From Pseudomonadota bacterium (GTDB taxonomy: Bacteria; Pseudomonadota; Alphaproteobacteria; Rhizobiales; Xanthobacteraceae), in NCBI GenBank assembly GCA_023387735.1, contig JAEWHP010000041.1, forward strand, positions 23,877-87,876: a stretch of 64,000 nucleotides of DNA. The letters run 5' to 3'. The notes under the pieces were generated by a model, which made no database searches, was not told the origin of the DNA, and saw only the letters and a program-made list of their open reading frames with translations. Made by a program: the position numbers and the translations under genes. This document shows positions 51,766-60,225 of the stretch, in pieces (the stretch's first letter is position 1; every line of letters begins with the position of its first letter).

Positions 51766-52278
51766 ATGAGTGATCTCGTGGTGATTGGATTCCCCACCGA
51801 AGCCAAGGCGGAGGAAGTCCGGCAAAAGCTGCTGGCGATGCAGAAGGAATATCTGCTCGAACTGGACGATGCGGTCGTCGCCGTAAAGGATGCTCAGGGC
51901 AACATCAAGCTGAACCAGTTGATCAACATGACGACCACAGGGGCGGTCTCCGGCACCTTCTGGGGCACGCTCATCGGCCTGATTTTCCTGATGCCTCTGG
52001 TTGGCGCCGCAGTGGGCGCGGCCTCCGGCGCGCTTGGCGGAGCTTTGACCGACCTCGGCATCAATGACAAGTGGATGAAGGAAACGGCCGCCGCCATTGC
52101 CCCGGGTACGGCGGCACTGTTCGTGCTGGTGCGCAAGGCCACGGCTGACAAGGTCCTTGAAAGGCTCAAAGGTGAAGGTGGCACCGTCATGAAGACGTCG
52201 CTCGACCACACCAAGGAAGCCGCCTTGCAGGCAGCGCTGGCGGAGGCCAAAGCGGCGGTACCGGCCAAACTCGAATAG
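51766..52278 (+). CDS. DUF1269-family membrane-associated protein
   Basis: The 170-aa protein has the DUF1269 N-terminus (DLVVIGFPTEAKAEEVRQKL), a central hydrophobic Gly-rich hairpin (GTLIGLIFLMPLVGAAVGAA) and AIAPGTAALFVLVRKA. ATG 51766 is the start of conserved sequence. The function is unknown; it is often with stress proteins. Confidence 0.82.
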   Translation: MSDLVVIGFPTEAKAEEVRQKLLAMQKEYLLELDDAVVAVKDAQGNIKLNQLINMTTTGAVSGTFWGTLIGLIFLMPLVGAAVGAASGALGGALTDLGINDKWMKETAAAIAPGTAALFVLVRKATADKVLERLKGEGGTVMKTSLDHTKEAALQAALAEAKAAVPAKLE

Positions 52279-52861
52279 AGCGGCTGGCGTTGGACCGAAG
52301 GCCGCGCCAGTTGGTTGCCGGAGCAATCCGCTTCGCGCGGGCTGCCTTTGTTTGCCGGGCCTTTCGCTGAGCGGGCCGGCATTTGCGGTCCGCGAGCGAG
52401 CAAGGCAGCATCAGCCGTGAGCCATTCCGCACGAAGTGCCGGATTGCTCCGGCTGTACCGTATGCCTGTGTACGCTCCTCCTGCGGCCTACTGGACGCGA
52501 GACCGCGGATGAGCACCCGGTATTCCTCGGCCTCCAGCGACAAGGTTGGTGGAAACCCTCGGGCTCTTCGAGCCACGGAATCGCCGACTGCGTCTTCGCG
52601 CGCGGCCTCTCTTCATCGCTAAAGTTTTCGCTAAAGTTTCGGCGCTGCTGCGTTGCGAAATCTCGACGAAGTCGAAATCTGCATTTCGCATTCACCATAG
52701 GCATTGGGGATTGCAGCGATAGGCCGCAGGTGACTGGATACCCGCTCCCCGCGAAGGTATGACAATATTGCTGCCATCGCCAGCAAACCAGGACCGCGCT
52801 TGTACCCTCCCTCAACCGACGCCACGCCGAGAGAACGAAGCAAACCGAATTCAGGCATCAC
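52279..52861. other. Gene-free stretch with no recognised gene
   Basis: The 583-bp stretch has open frames on both strands but none with recognisable protein pattern. It holds a short direct repeat (GCTAAAGTTTTC and GCTAAAGTTTCG near 52620). Possibly a long leader or a decayed gene. Confidence 0.5.
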
Positions 52862-53233
52862 ATGAAAATCCGCATGCTGCTTTCCCTGCTGGCGGCGATC
52901 GCGGCCGCCTCGCCCGCGGCCGCCGAGCCGTGCAGTACGGTGGCGTCACGCAACACCATCGCCGAGACACTGCGGCGCGCCGCAGAGGAACGGCCGGTCA
53001 ATCTCACCTTCCAGACAAGGGCCGAAGGCGTGAAGATGTCGGATAATCTCAAGTTAAAATATCCCGACGCGATGACCGTCATGCTGCAGAACGAGTTCAG
53101 GCAGCTGATCGTCAGGGAAGATCGCTTCGAGGTCATCCTGTGGCCTGCGACCCACCCGGAACGGTTGACGGTGCCCTTCGCGGCGATCAGGTCGTTCTGG
53201 GACAATGCAACGCTGAAGTGCTCCGCCAATTGA
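52862..53233 (+). CDS. Exported SspB-like (ClpXP adaptor-fold) protein
   Basis: The 123-aa protein has a Sec signal peptide (MKIRMLLSLLAAIAAASPAA, cleavage about residue 21). Residues about 46-115 match the SspB core: VNLTFQTRAEGVKMSDNL, YPDAMTVMLQNEF, DRFEVILW, then PERLTVPFAAIRSFWD. SspB is normally a cytoplasmic adaptor that delivers tagged proteins to ClpXP and has a C-terminal XB tail; here there is no XB-like tail. Two cysteines (C24 and C120) bracket the domain and could form a periplasmic disulfide. Function unknown. Confidence 0.8.
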   Translation: MKIRMLLSLLAAIAAASPAAAEPCSTVASRNTIAETLRRAAEERPVNLTFQTRAEGVKMSDNLKLKYPDAMTVMLQNEFRQLIVREDRFEVILWPATHPERLTVPFAAIRSFWDNATLKCSAN

Positions 53234-53399
53234 TTTGACCCGCGGACCGGGTTGGTGAATCGGCACCACGCAGTGCGCCTCGTATCACTTGCCTAGCGAA
53301 GCCTTATGACGGGAAGCTGGGTTGCGGCTCGACCTTTCCGATGGAACCGAAACCCGTGATCGGCGTTGCCGAGGGCCTCAACTCTTACAGGAGCGTCAC

Positions 53400-53852
53400 A
53401 TGAGCCGCGGATTTCCATCGATGACAGCCCTTCTGGGACTGCTTGCCATTGCCGGGTATCAGAACCGGGACAAGATCGCAGAAATGCTCCGCAATGCGGG
53501 AGGTAACCAGGCCAAGCCAGGCGCCGGCGATCCGCTGAGCGGGATGCTCGGCAATCTCGGCGGGATGCTGGGCGGCGCCGGCGCAGGCGGCCTGCTCAGC
53601 GGCGGCCTCGGCGAGTTGCTCGACAAATTCAAGCAGAGCGGCGAAGGCGAAACGGCTGAATCGTGGATCAACCAAGGTCCCAACAAAGACGTCTCGCCGC
53701 CGCAGCTCAAGCGGGCGATTGGCGCCGACGTGCTGGCGGAGCTTGAACAGCAGACCGGACTTTCGCAGGACGAGCTTCTCGCCAGGCTGTCGCGCGAACT
53801 TCCGTCCGCGGTCGACAAATACACCCCCGAAGGCCGTTTGCCCGCCGCATGA
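53400..53852 (+). CDS. YidB-family protein
   Basis: The 150-aa protein has a Gly-rich middle (LSGMLGNLGGMLGGAGAGG) and the YidB/DUF937 C-terminal motif ESWINQGPNKDVSPPQLKRA then LSQDELLARLSRELPSAVDK. The function is unknown. ATG 53400 follows AGGAGCG. Likely an envelope stress-type gene in the group 49.6-54.2 kb. Confidence 0.85.
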   Translation: MSRGFPSMTALLGLLAIAGYQNRDKIAEMLRNAGGNQAKPGAGDPLSGMLGNLGGMLGGAGAGGLLSGGLGELLDKFKQSGEGETAESWINQGPNKDVSPPQLKRAIGADVLAELEQQTGLSQDELLARLSRELPSAVDKYTPEGRLPAA

Positions 53853-53891
53853 GCTGCGGTTTTTCAAGTTTCATCAAAAGGATAAAGTACA

Positions 53892-54152
53892 ATGGGCATC
53901 ATCTGGACGATCATCATCGGGTTTGTCGCAGGCGTGATTGCAAAGTTCATCATGCCTGGTGACAACGAACCATCCGGCTTCATTCTCACTACCATTCTGG
54001 GAATCGTCGGCGCGTTCGTGGCGACCTGGCTGGGCCAGGCACTCGGATGGTATAGTCCGGGACAAGGTGCCGGCTTTATCGGGGCCATCGTAGGCGCCAT
54101 CATCGTGCTGTTCGTCTACGGGCTGGTGGCCGGGCGGAGCCGCGCGGTCTGA
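53892..54152 (+). CDS. GlsB/YeaQ/YmgE-family stress-response membrane protein
   Basis: The 86-aa protein has three spans and the family pattern WTIIIGFVAGVIAKFIMPG then GIVGAFVATWLGQALG and GFIGAIVGAIIVLFVYG. Known as a transglycosylase-associated/stress-induced membrane family; the activity is unproven. Confidence 0.9.
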   Translation: MGIIWTIIIGFVAGVIAKFIMPGDNEPSGFILTTILGIVGAFVATWLGQALGWYSPGQGAGFIGAIVGAIIVLFVYGLVAGRSRAV

Positions 54153-54210
54153 CCCCTCGGTCACCGCCTGGTCAGCGTCTACCGATCACCGCCCGGTCAT
54201 CACCACCGGG

Positions 54211-55023
54211 TCACCGCCCGGTGGCCCGCCGGATCAGGGCGCAGATTCCGGTCATGCGCGCGATCGGATGTTCGACGAACAGGCGGCAGGACGCGAGCGC
54301 CGATTGCAGCGTCTGCGGCGGCGCTGATGGTTTCAGCTGCCGCGCCAGCACGGCGCCGTGGGCGTGCCCGAGCGCGCGGGTGGATTGGGTAAGTGCGTCG
54401 AGCCGCCCCTGCTGTTGCAGCGGCACCAGCATGGTGCGCACCAGCGCTAGATAGGACGGCCAGTAGGCGAGATGCCGGTACATGCTGGCAATCAGCTGCG
54501 GCTCAGTATCCTCGCCGAACGTGTTCAACTCGGAAACCAGGGCCGCGACTTCAGGATCCAGCGCATCCATCGGCGGCAATTCCGGAATCCTGGTGCCCGA
54601 TGGCTTCGGCGCGGCGCCGGCGGGTGCGACGGTATCGGCCGCGCGCGGTTGGTAATGCGCCAGCAGCGCCGACAGCACGACCAGCGCCAGCGCGTTGGTA
54701 TATTGATAGCTGTCGAGCACGTCGCCAATCATTACCTGCTCGGTCTCGTCGATGCCGGCCGCCAGCAAGGTGTCGGCGGAGAACACCGGCCACTCCGGCA
54801 GCGCGATTCCCCCCCTCACGGCTTCGGCGTGCAGCGGGGCATCGCCGAGATAGAGCGGCCGCACGGTGGACCACGTCCATTCCAGCGCGCCCGGCATCGT
54901 CGCGAGGTTGCGCCAGATCAGGTTGACGACGCTGGTGCCGAGGACCTTTCGGATGTCGGCATAGATGTCGGCGATCTCGCCTTTGGCATCGGACTCGAGA
55001 ACCGACGGAACGCTCTCTGCCAT
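54211..55023 (-). CDS. DehI-like haloacid dehalogenase-family protein
   Basis: The 270-aa all-helical protein has two similar halves (SVLESDAKGEIADIYADIRK and VAALVSELNTFGEDTEPQLIASMY regions) with the LIWRNLATMPGALEWTW motif, as in DehI 2-haloacid dehalogenases. Only a family assignment is offered; true dehalogenase activity needs proof. It follows the hydratase gene by 9 bp on the same strand. Confidence 0.72.
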   Translation of the reverse strand: MAESVPSVLESDAKGEIADIYADIRKVLGTSVVNLIWRNLATMPGALEWTWSTVRPLYLGDAPLHAEAVRGGIALPEWPVFSADTLLAAGIDETEQVMIGDVLDSYQYTNALALVVLSALLAHYQPRAADTVAPAGAAPKPSGTRIPELPPMDALDPEVAALVSELNTFGEDTEPQLIASMYRHLAYWPSYLALVRTMLVPLQQQGRLDALTQSTRALGHAHGAVLARQLKPSAPPQTLQSALASCRLFVEHPIARMTGICALIRRATGR

Positions 55024-55032
55024 CGGCCTTGC

Positions 55033-55821
55033 TCAGTCCCGAAAATCGGCCGTCACGGTGCCGAGCCCATCGAGCTCCATCTTCACCTTGTCACCGGCGT
55101 TGAGCCACACGGTTTTCACGAGACTTCCCGTGAGCACGATCTGGCCTGCATGCAGGCCCTTGCCTTCCTCGGCCAGATGGTTGGCGAGCCACGCCAGCGC
55201 GTTGTGCGGATGGCCGAGCACGTCGGCGCCGGTGCCGCGCCCGGCTTCGTCGCCATTGATGAGCGCGCGACCGGAGACCTTGAGCAGGTCGGGCGCCTTG
55301 GTGCGCGGCACTGGCTTGCCGAGCACGCAACCGGCGGCAAAGAAATCATCGGCGATGAGCGTCGGCGCCCCCATCGTCTCCCATTTGACGTAGCGGTCGT
55401 CGACGATCTCGATCGCGGGGAAATAAGCCTCGATCGCTTCCATCACCCATTCTGCCGTGAACGGCTCCTCGCTCGGCGACAGGTTGCGCGCCAGCCGCAC
55501 CGCGATCTCGCATTCGACGCCGACGCGGACATAATCGCCGAATCGCAGTTTCGCACCGCTCTCATGCACGCCCTTGGCGAACACGCCGCCGCCGCAGGGA
55601 TGAGGAATGTCGAGATATTGCTGCATGACCGCGCTGGTGCAGCCGATCTTGTATCCAACCAGGGGGCCTGCGCTCGGCAGCACCAGGTCGTGGACCGCGC
55701 GTTGAATGCGATAGCCTTCCGCCTCGTCGTCGGGCGCGAGTTCAGGGGAAAGCGCTGCCAGCGGCGTATGATTACGCCGCGCGGTGGCAATGGTCTGGGC
55801 GGCCGCGAGAATTTTGTCCAT
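55033..55821 (-). CDS. 2-keto-4-pentenoate hydratase-family protein (FAA-hydrolase fold)
   Basis: The 262-aa protein has the MhpD/FAA-type pattern: GYKIGCTSAVMQ, VECEIAVRL (Glu metal ligand), ALINGDEAGRGTG and HNALAWLANHLA. It hydrates 2-hydroxypenta-2,4-dienoate-type acids or a related decarboxylation product. Operon-like with the downstream DehI-like gene; together they could act on halogenated or aromatic-derived acids (inference). Confidence 0.87.
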   Translation of the reverse strand: MDKILAAAQTIATARRNHTPLAALSPELAPDDEAEGYRIQRAVHDLVLPSAGPLVGYKIGCTSAVMQQYLDIPHPCGGGVFAKGVHESGAKLRFGDYVRVGVECEIAVRLARNLSPSEEPFTAEWVMEAIEAYFPAIEIVDDRYVKWETMGAPTLIADDFFAAGCVLGKPVPRTKAPDLLKVSGRALINGDEAGRGTGADVLGHPHNALAWLANHLAEEGKGLHAGQIVLTGSLVKTVWLNAGDKVKMELDGLGTVTADFRD

Positions 55822-55892
55822 CGCCGGCGGCTTTCATACTTACAAATGGCAGCGCTGACCGCGCGCGGCGGCCCGACGCTTCCGAAAAAACT

Positions 55893-56258
55893 CTACTCGT
55901 CCCTATAGACCTTTTCGCGCTTCTCGTGACGCTCCTGCGCTTCCACCGACAGCGTGGCAATCGGACGCGCCTCCAGCCGCTTCAGGGAGATCGGCTCGCC
56001 GGTCTCCTCGCAATAGCCGTAGGTGTTGTCCTCGATGCGTTGCAGCGCGGCGTCGATCTTGGAGATCAGCTTGCGCTGGCGGTCGCGGGCGCGCAGTTCG
56101 ATGGCGCGATCGGTTTCGGAAGAGGCGCGATCAGCCAGATCGGGATGATTGACGTTCTCTTCCTGGAGGGTCTGCAGGGTGATCTTCGATTCCCTCAGGA
56201 TCTCGTCCTTCCACGCCAACAGCTTCGCGCGAAAATAATCGCGCTGGCGGTCGTTCAT
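55893..56258 (-). CDS. dksA: RNA-polymerase-binding factor DksA (single-cysteine type)
   Basis: The 121-aa protein from ATG 56258 (a TTG at 56303 would add 15 residues) has the DksA coiled coil (REYFRAKLL-like start, ESKITLQTLQEENVNHPDLADRA with the Asp-Ala tip region) and C-terminal RYGYCEETGEPISLKRLEARP-like segment. Only one cysteine (YCEET) remains of the four zinc ligands, as in other alphaproteobacterial DksA. It modulates transcription with ppGpp. Confidence 0.9.
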   Translation of the reverse strand: MNDRQRDYFRAKLLAWKDEILRESKITLQTLQEENVNHPDLADRASSETDRAIELRARDRQRKLISKIDAALQRIEDNTYGYCEETGEPISLKRLEARPIATLSVEAQERHEKREKVYRDE

Positions 56259-56458
56259 GAAAGGCTCTTTTTCGGAGGGTCGATAATTCTTCAACTTTTC
56301 CAAGGTCAGCCCATCTTCGCGTGCAAGGCGGGACGGAAAATGGTCCGTCCGCGCGGGCCTTATATAGCGGAGGGTTGTGACAGACAATATCGTCTATCCC
56401 CTTGGGAACACCGCCCTCAAAGCCTTGCACAGGCAAACTTATCGGCCGGCCGGCCGGT

Positions 56459-57070
56459 CTAGTAGCCGACCGTGAAGCGCCGGCGGATATGGGCCGGGCG
56501 CTCGATTTCGTCGGCGAGTGCAACTGCGAAATCCTCGTAGGAAATCCAGCTTTTGCCGTCGGCTGCGGTCAAAAGCTGGTCGGTTCCGAGCCGGAACCTG
56601 CCGGTCCGCTCGCCGGCCGCGAACAGCGCCGCGGGCGACAGAAAGGTCCAGTTCAATTCCTTTTCGGCCCTGAGCATGTCGAGAAATGCCGCCCCCTTTT
56701 CGGCCTCCGCCTTGTATGCCACGGGAAAACCCGGGGTGGTCACCAGCCGGACGCCCGGCGCCACTTCGAGGCTGCCGGCACCGCCGACGACGAGGTAACG
56801 GCCCACCTTCGAATCTCTCGCCGCCGCGATCAGCTTGAGCGGATCGCTGGCGAGAAAGTGGACCGAACTGATCGCCACATCGTGACCGGCCAGGAGTCCG
56901 GTGAGTGCCGCCTGATCGAAAAGGTCGCCTTTCGTCCGCGTGACGTTGGCTTGGGCCGCGATCCTTTCAGGATTGCGGGCGATGGCGGTGACGGCATGGC
57001 CGCGGCGGGCGAGTTCGGCGGTGATGCGCGAGCCGGCATTGCCGGACGCGCCGATGACGGCGATTTTCAT
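56459..57070 (-). CDS. NAD(P)-binding (NmrA/SDR-type) oxidoreductase
   Basis: The 203-aa protein is a Rossmann fold with GASGNAG near the N-terminus, RNPERI for NADP preference and a conserved VVGGAGSLEV. ATG 57070 is chosen because GGAG precedes it on the minus strand; ATG 57082 would lie in that site. Resembles NAD(P)H-binding proteins of the YwnB type. It is divergent from an HxlR gene with an operator between. Confidence 0.85.
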   Translation of the reverse strand: MKIAVIGASGNAGSRITAELARRGHAVTAIARNPERIAAQANVTRTKGDLFDQAALTGLLAGHDVAISSVHFLASDPLKLIAAARDSKVGRYLVVGGAGSLEVAPGVRLVTTPGFPVAYKAEAEKGAAFLDMLRAEKELNWTFLSPAALFAAGERTGRFRLGTDQLLTAADGKSWISYEDFAVALADEIERPAHIRRRFTVGY

Positions 57071-57101
57071 GAAAGTCTCCATTGTCGAACCGCGGATGCG
57101 G

Positions 57102-57121
57102 TATCTAATGGTGACTAGATA
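57102..57121. promoter_or_regulatory. HxlR-type operator dyad
   Basis: TATCTA, eight bases, TAGATA form an inverted repeat between the divergent oxidoreductase and HxlR genes. Suggested as the HxlR binding site. Confidence 0.58.
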
Positions 57122-57185
57122 GCGAAAAGGAGCTAAGTGTTAAGAGAGCACTTTTGGGTCACCTGATTACGCCGGAGTAACCGCC

Positions 57186-57575
57186 GTGAAATCCGCCAAC
57201 GCCAAAATCCCGAACGCCTATTCGGCCGATTGTCCGACCCGCCAGACCCTCGATCGCGTCGGCGACAAATGGGCGGTCCTCATCCTGCTTCTCGTCCGCG
57301 ACGAGCCCATGCGTTTCAACGCGTTGCGGCGCGCGATTGAAGGCATCTCACAGAAGATGCTGAGCCAGGTTCTCAAATCGCTCGAGCGCGACGGGCTGAT
57401 CAGGCGCCGCGCGATCGCGACCGTGCCGGTGACGGTCGAGTATTCGATCACGCCGCTCGGCACCACGCTGGCTGGCGCCGTTGATCCCCTGCGCGACTGG
57501 GCGGAGAACAATCTGAAGGAAGTCTTGAATGCGCAGCGCCGTTACGACGCGCAGCGCAAATCGATTGCGGCTTGA
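57186..57575 (+). CDS. HxlR-family transcriptional regulator
   Basis: The 129-aa protein (GTG start) has a conserved Cys at 16 in SADCPTRQTLD, then DRVGDKWAVLILLLV and the helix-turn-helix ISQKMLSQVLKSLERDGL. HxlR proteins often sense aldehydes or thiol-reactive species through the Cys. It is divergent from the oxidoreductase and likely controls it. Confidence 0.88.
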   Translation: MKSANAKIPNAYSADCPTRQTLDRVGDKWAVLILLLVRDEPMRFNALRRAIEGISQKMLSQVLKSLERDGLIRRRAIATVPVTVEYSITPLGTTLAGAVDPLRDWAENNLKEVLNAQRRYDAQRKSIAA

Positions 57576-57784
57576 AACATCGATGGGAGCTTGAACGCGT
57601 TCGCCTGAAAATAGAATAATTCAAATCGGCTGACGGCGCAAAATTTGAACGGTGTAAGTCTACTTCCCCGCCTCGCGATTACAAGCCATCGAATTGCATC
57701 GCAGATGAACAGCCTGCATTGGTTGACGCAGCCTCCGACCCTGCGCTCTAAGGCGCGACCTTCAAATTGGGCGGCTGGAATAGA

Positions 57785-59497
57785 ATGTCGAAACATTGGC
57801 GTTGGTTTGCGCGGCAAGCTTTGTTGCGCCGGACGGCTGTCGTTGGTCTCCTGGCGCTTACGCTAATCACGTATGCCATTGCCATCGCTTTTCCGATTCT
57901 GACGCAGCATGCCGTCGATGGCATCGTCGTTCATCGATCGTATGTCGTATTCGCCGGATACCTAGTCGCTGCATTGCTGGCGCTGAGCCTGGAAGTATAC
58001 TTTTCGAACATGCGTCACGGGCTGCTGGTCTCGCTGGGCACAATGCTCGACGAGCGGTTCTCGAACCAATTCTTCCTCAATGTTTTGAGGCTGCGGGCCG
58101 ATCGCAAAACGCCGGGGGCGAGCATTGGCGTTTCATTCCAGCATGTCACTCGGCTTCGCGGCTTTATATTGTCGTTGATGCCGCGCGTGATTTTCGACAT
58201 TGGAAGCGCACTTGCGGCTCTGATCGCCATGGCGTTCTACAGTGCTGCCGTCACAGCAGGCACGGTGGTGCTGTTGGGCTGCCTGTCCATCCTGATGAAG
58301 CGGCAGGTTCTGGATATTACCACAGCGTCCAAATTGCAGTTCGAGGCAGACGGGAAGCGCCAAAGCTTCCTCAATGAGACTTACAATGCGCTTGAAACCG
58401 TAAAGGCGCTTGCCGTGGAAGGGCGGCGATACCGTCAGTGGCATCAGCTAACCAGAAACTTTGTCGACGGGATAACCCGGGTCTTCGTACTAGGTCAGCA
58501 GTTCGCGCTTGGCTCACTTGTTGCGTCGAGATGCGTAAGCCTGGTGGTGATTAGTATCGGATGTTATCAGATCGGTCGTGGCGAGATCACCATCGGCGAT
58601 TTGATCGCACTTCAGCTCTTCGCCTTCCGGGCGCTCGTTCCCCTGGCGACCCTCGGCGACGTTGCGCGGCAATACAATGAGGCGGATCACGCCCTGCGGC
58701 ATATCAGTGCCTCCATACAGGCGAACAAGGAGCGCGCCATCACTGGCCGGGGCCAGAGGTCGCTGCCGCGTCGCGCGGCCCTTGCCTTCGAGAACGTCTC
58801 GCTCAGCTATCCAGGAAGTTCGACCCCGGCGGTCAGCGACATCACATTCCGCACGCCCGCCAAAGGTCTGGTAGCCATCGTCGGGAAGAATGGGGCTGGC
58901 AAGACGACGCTCATCAACATTCTGCTCGGTTTTCAAAGGGATTATGAAGGTTCTGTTTGGCTCGGCGGCATGGAGATTAGAACCATTCATCCCCGCGTCC
59001 TGAGGAATGCGATAGGCATTGCAAGTCAGGAAGCGACGTTGCTGAGCGGAACAATTTTCAGCAATCTCGATGTCGGGCTGAGCGCGCGGACATCCAGTGA
59101 CATGTTGGCCGCTCTGAGAGTTGCCGGGGCGGCAGTATCCGAGACCGAGCTGTCGAAAGAAATCTTCGAAGCTGGCCGAAACCTGTCAGGTGGGCAGCGG
59201 CAGCGCATTGCCATAGCGCGGTCGCTCATTGGGTCTCCGAGCGTCATTGTGCTGGACGAGCCCACGGCGTTTCTGGACGCAGAGGCCGCCCGCAACCTCG
59301 ACCAGTCGTTGCTCAGGCTGGCCGACGATCGATTGCTTCTGATGGTGTCGCACAATCTTTCCGCAACGAAGAACGCTTCACAGATCATCGTCCTCAAGGA
59401 GGGCAGAACCTCCGAAGTAGGCACGCATGCGCAGTTGCTCGAAACGTCGGATGAATACCGGCTACTATGGGAACAGCACCTGAGTAATCTGGGCTGA
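57785..59497 (+). CDS. Orphan ABC exporter (type I secretion/lipid-exporter-like)
   Basis: The 570-aa protein has an N-terminal six-span membrane domain (about 15-300) and an ATPase domain with Walker A GKNGAGKTTL, Q-loop SQEATLLSG, signature LSGGQRQRIAIAR, Walker B VIVLDEPTAFLD and H-loop SHN. No peptidase C39 domain and no HlyD or TolC gene beside it. ATG 57785 is used; an upstream GTG is also in frame. Its codon and base use are less GC-rich than the neighbours, hinting at acquisition. Confidence 0.85.
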   Translation: MSKHWRWFARQALLRRTAVVGLLALTLITYAIAIAFPILTQHAVDGIVVHRSYVVFAGYLVAALLALSLEVYFSNMRHGLLVSLGTMLDERFSNQFFLNVLRLRADRKTPGASIGVSFQHVTRLRGFILSLMPRVIFDIGSALAALIAMAFYSAAVTAGTVVLLGCLSILMKRQVLDITTASKLQFEADGKRQSFLNETYNALETVKALAVEGRRYRQWHQLTRNFVDGITRVFVLGQQFALGSLVASRCVSLVVISIGCYQIGRGEITIGDLIALQLFAFRALVPLATLGDVARQYNEADHALRHISASIQANKERAITGRGQRSLPRRAALAFENVSLSYPGSSTPAVSDITFRTPAKGLVAIVGKNGAGKTTLINILLGFQRDYEGSVWLGGMEIRTIHPRVLRNAIGIASQEATLLSGTIFSNLDVGLSARTSSDMLAALRVAGAAVSETELSKEIFEAGRNLSGGQRQRIAIARSLIGSPSVIVLDEPTAFLDAEAARNLDQSLLRLADDRLLLMVSHNLSATKNASQIIVLKEGRTSEVGTHAQLLETSDEYRLLWEQHLSNLG

Positions 59498-59546
59498 ACG
59501 TTGTGCGCCGCGATTCAGAAAAGGCCGGCGGCTTATCCTGGCTGGT

Positions 59547-59960
59547 CTAGACTCGTCCTGCCTTGGCCAGTTCCACTTCGACGCGCAGCTCGATCTCGGA
59601 CAGCACCGAATCGAGGCCGGGATCGCCGGAGGAGGATTTCAGGTTGGCTGCCGCATCGCGCAGCCGGTTAACCGTGGAAGCATCGAGGTTGCCCGAGAGC
59701 AGCCCGATCTTGAGTTCGTCGAGCACGTCGAGAGCGCCCCTGCCCCGCGCCACCGAACGCTTGCGGCGCTCGGTCGGATCCTCGACGCCCTGCATGGCGA
59801 GCAGCGCATCGATGCTGCCTGCGGCTTTCGGTGCCGTCGCGGAGCGCGGCTCCTCGGGCGTGGCCGGCGTATCCGGCAGCGAGAAGCCGGTCGAACTGGT
59901 TCGCCGCGTGTGGCTGGCGGGCGATCCCAGCGTGGTGCCGTTTGGTCCGTAGATGCGCAT
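59547..59960 (-). CDS. fliX: Flagellar assembly regulator FliX
   Basis: The 137-aa protein begins MRIYGPNGTTLG and has the FliX C-terminal part (RGRGALDVLDELKIGLLSGN, LDSVLSEIELRVEVELAK). In Caulobacter FliX couples rod assembly to FlbD/sigma-54 transcription. It is divergent from flgI, as in Caulobacter, with a near-consensus CtrA box between. Confidence 0.92.
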   Translation of the reverse strand: MRIYGPNGTTLGSPASHTRRTSSTGFSLPDTPATPEEPRSATAPKAAGSIDALLAMQGVEDPTERRKRSVARGRGALDVLDELKIGLLSGNLDASTVNRLRDAAANLKSSSGDPGLDSVLSEIELRVEVELAKAGRV

Positions 59961-60008
59961 CGTGATGATTCCGCCAGTGGAATGCGCGCAAGCTTCGCCT
60001 CGCTATGG

Positions 60009-60023
60009 TTAATGACGCGTAAA
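60009..60023. promoter_or_regulatory. Near-consensus CtrA site upstream of fliX
   Basis: TTAA-TGACGCG-TAAA departs by one base from TTAA-N7-TTAA and lies 49 bp upstream of the fliX start. Weaker than the boxes at 24095 and 37419. Confidence 0.6.
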
Positions 60024-60139
60024 CGCCCCGGCAAAATCTGCCGCGCTCCGGCAGTTTCGCCCATCGTGGTGAAGCCGCCGCCGTCCGGCATCCCAAAGAA
60101 TAACAAGCAACATCAAGACATTGCTTCAGCAAAGCAACG

Positions 60140-60155
60140 TGGCACGGCGCTCGCA
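60140..60155 (+). promoter_or_regulatory. Sigma-54-type promoter of flgI operon
   Basis: TGGCACGGCGCTCGCA shows GG-N10-GC with the TGGCACG block, matching the flgF element (41600-41615) in 13 of 16 bases. flgI starts about 70 bp downstream. Confidence 0.72.
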
Positions 60156-60225
60156 TAGTTAATGGCGGACCATCGTCATGGGAGTGGCGCAGCGGTCCGG
60201 TTGATGACCTCGAGGGGAGCACAGG

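Noticed and set aside
54150..54225. Repeated GTCACCGCCCGGT-like strings downstream of the GlsB gene
   Set aside because: Short imperfect repeats overlapping the 3' end of the DehI-like gene; not a CRISPR or a clear terminator.
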